From NCBI GenBank assembly GCA_022113835.1, contig JAILWY010000026.1:14659001-14723000 (forward strand): a stretch of 64,000 nucleotides of DNA, given 5' to 3'. The stretch comes from Atopsyche davidsoni (lineage: Eukaryota; Arthropoda; Insecta; Trichoptera; Hydrobiosidae). Each line of letters starts with the position of its first letter. Within the stretch, counting starts at the first letter, position 1. A program made the position numbers and the translations under genes. Positions 57,601-64,000 of this stretch are shown here, one piece after another. The notes beneath the pieces are model-generated. The model was not told where the DNA came from, did no database searches, and worked only from the letters and a program-made list of their open reading frames with translations.

Positions 57601-60600
57601 TGCATTGTCGGCGTTGTAGTAAAGACGAGGATCGAGCGATAGATTTATTTGACGGTCGAAACGTAGACGCGGCCAAAAGTGCTTCGGGCACGAGCACCGC
57701 TGCGTTTATCTCTGCTTAAATATTAATTATCTGCCTTTGTAAATATGGATATCTTTTGGCACATGTTCCAAATTAAGGATGAATTATGTTATCAGGCTGC
57801 TTCGTATTTATCCACTCTGTGATAACATCAAAGCGACGAGAGTGTCGCCGCCTGGACGGGTGAAGCCACTGAGTTCTATATACGCACGTCTCTCGTGAAT
57901 ATTTATATAGTGATATATAAATAATTCTATCAAACACTGGCTTGAAACTGATTTAAAGATTGACAAAATACTTAAATTTTAAAAAGTTTCTTCTTGTTCC
58001 TGAAAGGTTGTTTGATGAAAACAATATAGCATAACCTGTCAAATAAAGCGCATATTTATATTAAATATGTATGCCACACTAATACACTTAAAATTAAATA
58101 CATAATACATATAATAAGCATTGCTACATGTATGACAAAGTGCTATTTGGTGAAATCCTATTTGACAACATGTCGACAACTGTTTCGTTGATCACCTTCT
58201 TTTAAAAACTGATTCATGATACACATAATAAAAAAAAATGTAACAACACGAATTAATAAAGACGTGGCCATAAATAACTGCACAACTACTGCGACATTTC
58301 CAAAAGAATTCACAAAACGGATAACATAATAAAACCAATGTTAATGTTCCGAGCAAATTATTAATTTTTCATTGCTTCAGCATTAATAGCATTAAGAGTT
58401 TTTGCTTTAAAATGCCTGAGCGTCATTCACTTCGCCATCTTCGTTTGACTATTGGTCTTGTATTAAAAAAAATCATATAATATTTTCCTGTACTGAGTCA
58501 CGATTGTACTAAGGAATTCATTAGATGAAGCAAAAACCTATCGGTATTTTTTATATGCAAATTCGATTCATACTAGAAAAATTACGAAGTCAAGAGATGT
58601 GGAAAACTATATAATTTATATTACTCGAAGGTATTCTTTGGACATAATAATGATTGAACCAATCAAGAATACCATAAAAAAAACTATTCAGCTTATGGCG
58701 CAGTACACCAATAACAAAAATATTATTATTATTTATTTATAAAACCTACGTATATGACAGAACAGTTTATTCAATTCTAATATATACATTTAGTGTGTGT
58801 GTTTGGAGTACTCTAATTTGGGATTTGTTTATTTATAACCACGACTTCTTTAATTTGATTTATATTCACTTATGTTTGGTTTAAATTTTTATTTATGTCG
58901 AGTTATTAATTTACTTATAAAAATCATTATTTTAAAATGTGCTAAAAATATCGATGCTACGTTTGTTTTAAAATGCAGTGGTTTGCTATTTATTTGATGA
59001 CATTAGACAAGATTTTAAGAAACAATCAGGACTTATAAATTAAAGCCATGCATGCGTACACTTCCTAAATTAAGTCTGTCCTTGTCAGGTGTTGCTTGTA
59101 GGTGGCTCGTAACGCATTTACAACCTATTTAATTGTTGTGTCGTATCTTTATTGCATTTTTCCGGGAAGTTGTAAAAAAACGTACCAGTCGGGCTCTTAT
59201 CCGTCAAATATCTCGACATTGTTTCGCCGGAATCCCATTGAGGTAATTGTGCGCGGAGCGGACAGTGTAACATTGAATAATGTTTACTTTCCATATCTAT
59301 ATGCTGTGTGGACAGTGTGACCACGTGTCCCATTTTGAACGGGACCATCTCGTTTTTAACTCGTAACTAGACAAAAGCATCCTCTCTTGTGTTAATAAAT
59401 AAGGCTAAATCATAAAATAAAAAAAATAAAAATAAAGTAATGCTATTGAATGTGATTTATATTACTGCATGTGACTTAAATCTCCAGTTTTTAGAAAGAA
59501 ACCAACCATGCATAAGCACTCTAAATCGAAAGTGTTAAATAAGTTCAGTTGAAGGATTAATACTGTGTCATTTGTTTTCTTGATAATGATAATAATTATT
59601 ATTAAATATTCATTCTGTGTATTCTCTCAGGCGTTATATTGTCTTGGGATTAATGCTAGAAGTTAATGATTTTGCATGCAAGACAAAACACTAACTTTAA
59701 TCACTTGCAGTGATGACATAACATCACAATTAAACCATGTGTTTTTTTCTTTAGCTTCATATATGTTCACATGCCGGTTTTTTTCAAAGAAAAGCACGTA
59801 TTGTCTAATACACACACTATTACCTAAAAATCAGCACACGTCCCGTTTTAGGGAATAGAATAATGGTCACGCTATGCATGCAGGAAGTTGAAGTACCGTG
59901 GGCATCGAAACAAGGAGAAATTACAAACGTGGGACGGCTTCAGGCAACACTCTCTAGTTTCTTTTTATCTATCAACTCCAAGCAATCAATCTAACACAGT
60001 AATAAAAGATTTATCAGTTTGTCACTGCAGCGGTCATAAGCAATACGTTATTTTTTATGTTTTCATTCTTAGATTTTTTACGGTGGTATTAGGTTTTTTG
60101 TTTTGATGACGTGCTGTTATTTTAATGGCGGTTTTCTTGTACATGTTTAGACTTGATAAAATATTTTAAGTGTAGCCGACATTTCGGACAATATGGAATC
60201 AGTCCAGATGTTCTGTGGTGTGTTTTTTTTTTTATAAGTCAATATTAAGTTTTATTATACGGGCGTAGATTTGATTTACAATAGAAATATAAAATATTTT
60301 GCATATATACTCAAACTTTGATCTGAAATATACGATCAATTGTGATTACAGTTGTAGAGCGTAAATTGTATCATTTTTGACAAAATAAATTTTTAATAGG
60401 CTTGTAATTAAGATTTTAACTTTCGAGCCACTTTCTGATTAATTAAGCAATAAATTTATTTTTGGATGGGAGGCGAAATATATTTCCCGAGTTGTTAAAC
60501 CGACGACTGTTTCCAAATTTACACATGATAGGATATATCAATGACAAACAAGTTTATTTGCAGTACTTTATTTTTTTAACGATTATGTTAATAATAATCT

Positions 60601-62199
60601 CAAGCAAGTTCAAAAGTTATAGCAATTACAATACAAAAAATAAAAAATTTATGTTTCATAACAAATATCAATAGATTTAATGATTCATAATATTTTTGTT
60701 TTTACATTTGTTTTGTATGGAATATGTTTTTATGTAATTTAGTACCTGCTGTATACTTAAGTTAAAAATAAATTCTGCATTTCTTGGAAGATTTTCTTTA
60801 GGTATATAATACAAATGTTAAAATATTTAATTATATGGTGTTGCAAGAGTAATAAATGTCGATTATAATCAAAATTGCAAATGATGACACCCGAAACCAC
60901 TCTAAGTAGGAACTATTCCAGCTCCAGTGGCCGGTCATGTCTATTGACTTAATATCATTCCACCTACATATTTTTTTCACCACTCCATAATGCGACCTGT
61001 GATTCAGTAATTTAGAATATCTTACAAGTGAATCTATTTAAATTTAGTTGAAATATTTCAAGCTGTTGTGAAATATTCGCGTTTGAAAGTTGATACGTGG
61101 GTAATTGAAGTATGCTTATTTAATTTAGAAGGTAACAATAAACTATAAATATAATAGAAAATATGACATGTTTGCCGTCATTCTTCCTTATATAATAATT
61201 TCTTTAATTTTATATATTTTTTTATATCATATTTCAGTAAAATAGTAATATTAATAGAATTTTTAAAAAAATGCATATTGTGATATATGATTTTTTTCTT
61301 GTTTCAAACTAACTATTAAAAATATTTATAAAATACTTATTCCGATATCATAAATTCTATACATAATAAAAATTTGGTAATGATAACGCATAATTGACAA
61401 TTAATTTTACATATTATCACATCAAACTACTCTTAAAGCCAACGGCAACACTTTCAGAGAGTGCACTCTAATAAAAACACAAAAACATTCAAAAACGAAA
61501 AAGGCAATTAAAGCAAAACATATTAACATATCTACGTAATAAAAATATACCAAGTTATTAATTATCTCACCGCTAATTAGCATTTTCTTTGACTCGGACG
61601 ATGTCAGTGTTGCTTTAATTAGTGGGTATCCTTTGTGGTGATCGTTACATTTGCAAATCTCCAAAATATTTATGAGCCACGTAAATAATGCATGTTCCGA
61701 AAATATGACCGAGATGAAACCGGTTTGCGATGATTTCGAGTCGAATCGTAAATTCGGTATTCGCATAGCATCCTAGGTTGTAGGATGAAAAAAAAAACAA
61801 CGCCAAATTCTATGTAATCACTCTGATCTGATCCGCAGGTGCGCGCCACAGAGACAAAGTGAATTCCACGAGAAAAAATTGTTTGCAAAAAACGCGAGCT
61901 CTTTGCAAGCTTGCTGGCGAGCCGGCAAGACGCCAGCTGTCCAAATATAGAGACCGGAGTGTGAGGTATGGATACCACGACGGAGGCAGCAGACACAACC
62001 AGAGGACCTTTGAAACTCAGGATGATTTGTGGTTTTTCAGGATTGAAATTCGCAATAAAACTAAATATATTTTTTAGACATTTCTGTAGGAAAAAAAAAA
62101 AAAAAAACGTGATAAAAGCATGCTTTTGCATGTATGCCGAGTTACTATACAGAGTGTAATACAACATGTAATTTTATATATTTTCGGAGATCGGAAGTG

Positions 62200-62290
62200 C
62201 AGCCGAATTGGTGAGACTGCCCCAGGATAGAGATTCGAGAAAATGGTCACCAACCTCGTATGTGGAGAGGCAACAGAAGAAGAAGATATA
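62200..62290 (+). repeat. Fragment of the dispersed repeat seen at 36 kb
   Basis: AAATGGTCACCAACCTCGTA...GGAGAGGCAAC resembles the right arm at 36376-36431 and ends in an AGAAGAAGAAG tail, as at retroposon 3' ends. Confidence 0.4.
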
Positions 62291-62584
62291 TTTTTATGAC
62301 GCTTCGGTTCAGGTATTTTCGTAATGTATGATAACGATATAAAAAAAACAACATAGCAATTAACAGACATGCTTTTCTACAAAAAAACATTTCTTTCAAA
62401 AGTCATACGAGTATGTACATTGATTCTGTAAAATTCTATTAATATTATTTTAAAAAATCCACTATGTAAAATTGTTCATATGATTTATGAGTCAGTTCCC
62501 GTTTTCAGCGTCGATACTTAGTATAATTGATTGACTTGTAGAATCGATGCAAGTACCCGCGGGTGTTTTGCAAATCTAAGGCAT

Positions 62585-62660
62585 TGCTTTTTATTGCCTC
62601 GATATTGACCTGACTTAGAATCAAACCTGCTCCCTGCAATCATCTCAACCAAAAAACTGG
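62585..62660 (-). repeat. tRNA-like SINE remnant
   Basis: On the minus strand, GTTTTTTGGTTGAGATGATT then GCAGGTTTGATTCTAAG, a degenerate box B. Confidence 0.35.
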
Positions 62661-62974
62661 CCACTTGTACGGTAAAAAAGACGCGATGACGCATACACTT
62701 TAGATTTTTTTTTGTAGTGTAATAAATTCTAGTTTAGATTGCTAATATAACCGTTAATATTTTTTTTATTTAATCTGATGATTCAGATGTGGAACGTCCA
62801 ACGGGTAGAAAGTATGCTGAAAAGATAAAGCGTGTTTTTTTTTTTTTTTAATATTTATATATTTAGGAGGAATCCATGGTTAAAAAAATCTTAACGAGTA
62901 ATCAATAAACCATACTACGCTGCAGCTTATGAACCTGCAAATATTTGCCTTACACTATAAAGATTTCCTACCAA

Positions 62975-63065
62975 ACCTAGTATTAATTTGTACCCGGAAT
63001 CAAAGCCATGACCCTTTCGTGAGCAGACGTGAGACTCGAAATCACGAAGCGGATAAATTTTAGTA
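62975..63065 (-). repeat. tRNA-like SINE remnant
   Basis: On the minus strand, ATCCGCTTCGTGATTTCGAG followed by GGCTTTGATTCCGGGTAC, a box B with its stem. It is not a functional tRNA. Confidence 0.4.
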
Positions 63066-64000
63066 TACATTATTAAATATAGAAATAGGACGTTGAGTTG
63101 CAGCAAGTGAATCAGAAGTGTATATATGGAGGGGTGGCCATGAGTCTATCAGGTAAGCCGCTGCCTCCCACACATCTATTTTTATTGAACTATTTCTATA
63201 GTGGCAATACTTTTCACTGACTCTGATTCATGTCTAAGCGTGCCAGGTCTGACAAGCACAAACTTGAAACTCAAAGTGAAAATTAAAATACAAAGAAATT
63301 CAATTACATTATTTATGATCCGTTCACTTTTTGATGTCCGATAGGTGCTGCAATGATGCCTGCATAAAAAGTACGCTTCGAAATAAAGACAACATTATGA
63401 GTATGATGTGTTTTATTTTTAGGGTTAATGGATATTGTTATGATGCACAATGGCCGGGCAGTGTGTAATTACACGGACATAAACAAGCGTAAATGTTGTT
63501 ATAAAAAAATGTAATAAAGGGTTATTCGAATGTGCTTAGATGTCCCTTCAGATGGCCGTAAATGAAGCGTCGACCCAAACCCGTTTTATCGTACCATTTG
63601 TGAACCATCGTCTTTAGTTTCTTTGCTGCTTTGTTCATTTGTCCCTTGAAGAAAAAGAGGGACAAATACGCAAAAATATTATTTTGAAAAGTATTAAATG
63701 ATCGTTAATTTTATCATTAGCTTTAAACGAGAAGATTAGAGTGCAGTGTTTTTGTGTTTTATTTTCAAGGGGAATTTTAATATGTTTTGTATATAGCGAG
63801 TACTACATGATACAGACAGTAAAATTTTATTCATAAAAAAGTCACATTTGCCGACATCAAGCTCCAAACTTTATCAGTGTATAATCGCCGATTGTTGCAT
63901 AATCATTAGATACATATAATATATTATCACTTATAAATATATCACGTTACCTTTTTTTCCTGGAAACAGTTGGCGTCTGTTGATATGACAACGCATTACG

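Larger units (their letters stand above)
54651..64000. other. Gene-poor AT-rich DNA to the right edge
   Basis: No supportable exon. Moderately complex islands occur at about 56500-56830, 59100-59340 and 61850-62040 but carry no recognisable protein. The long frame on the minus strand at 61670-62167 is partly a poly-Phe artefact of an A run. Confidence 0.45.

Noticed and set aside
61670..62167. 165-codon minus-strand frame
   Set aside because: Poly-Phe from an A run and no conserved motif; possibly decayed repeat.

Overview
The window is eukaryotic, from an insect. Genes are split by GT-AG introns, the intergenic and intronic DNA is strongly AT-rich, and the exons carry conserved animal proteins closest in wording to insect orthologues. 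Transposon debris is dense. The insect order cannot be fixed from the sequence alone.

Left part (1-9240): four compact housekeeping genes. The 5' part of NOP2 (rRNA m5C methyltransferase, minus strand, runs off the left edge) is divergent from PPIH (spliceosomal cyclophilin, plus, 3 exons). PPIH converges on COQ10 (mitochondrial coenzyme Q-binding START protein, minus, 3 exons), which is divergent from DPH4/DNAJC24 (diphthamide J-protein, plus, 1 exon). PPIH intron 2 is filled by a 3.6-kb piggyBac-like element with TTAA/TTCA target sites. Nested in it are a hAT-like MITE, a Tigger/pogo element and a hammerhead-like repeat fragment.

Middle part (12830-38768): one large minus-strand gene encoding the fly Ect4/Sarm, vertebrate SARM1 family (ARM repeats, two SAM domains, NADase TIR domain). 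I assembled ten phase-consistent coding exons plus an alternative C-terminal exon. Two candidate alternative first exons in GC-rich islands of the large intron end in phase-0 donors that fit the phase-0 acceptor at 17415. The alternative C-terminal exon has a UGA-CUAG stop (the known leaky context). It is followed by open frame to a good donor, in phase with the next exon, which suggests regulated stop-codon readthrough or a splice-controlled C-terminus.

Right part (38769-64000): no further coding exon could be supported. It holds GC-rich promoter-like islands (39.9-40.2 kb, 49.9-51.5 kb), a TATA-like box, possible enhancers with E-box/AP-1 sites, a deleted mariner-like element, tRNA-derived SINE remnants, minisatellites and a recent 123-bp direct duplication. 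It is probably upstream regulatory or intronic DNA of the Sarm gene.

The least expected signal is two related repeat families carrying hammerhead-ribozyme-like cores. One matches the canonical type I core (CTGATGA, stem II, GAAAC, palindromic stem III). The other has UUGAUAA, in which the interacting core positions 3 and 8 both change from C/G to U/A. Their inverted arrangement resembles the pseudo-LTRs of Penelope-like retroelements.
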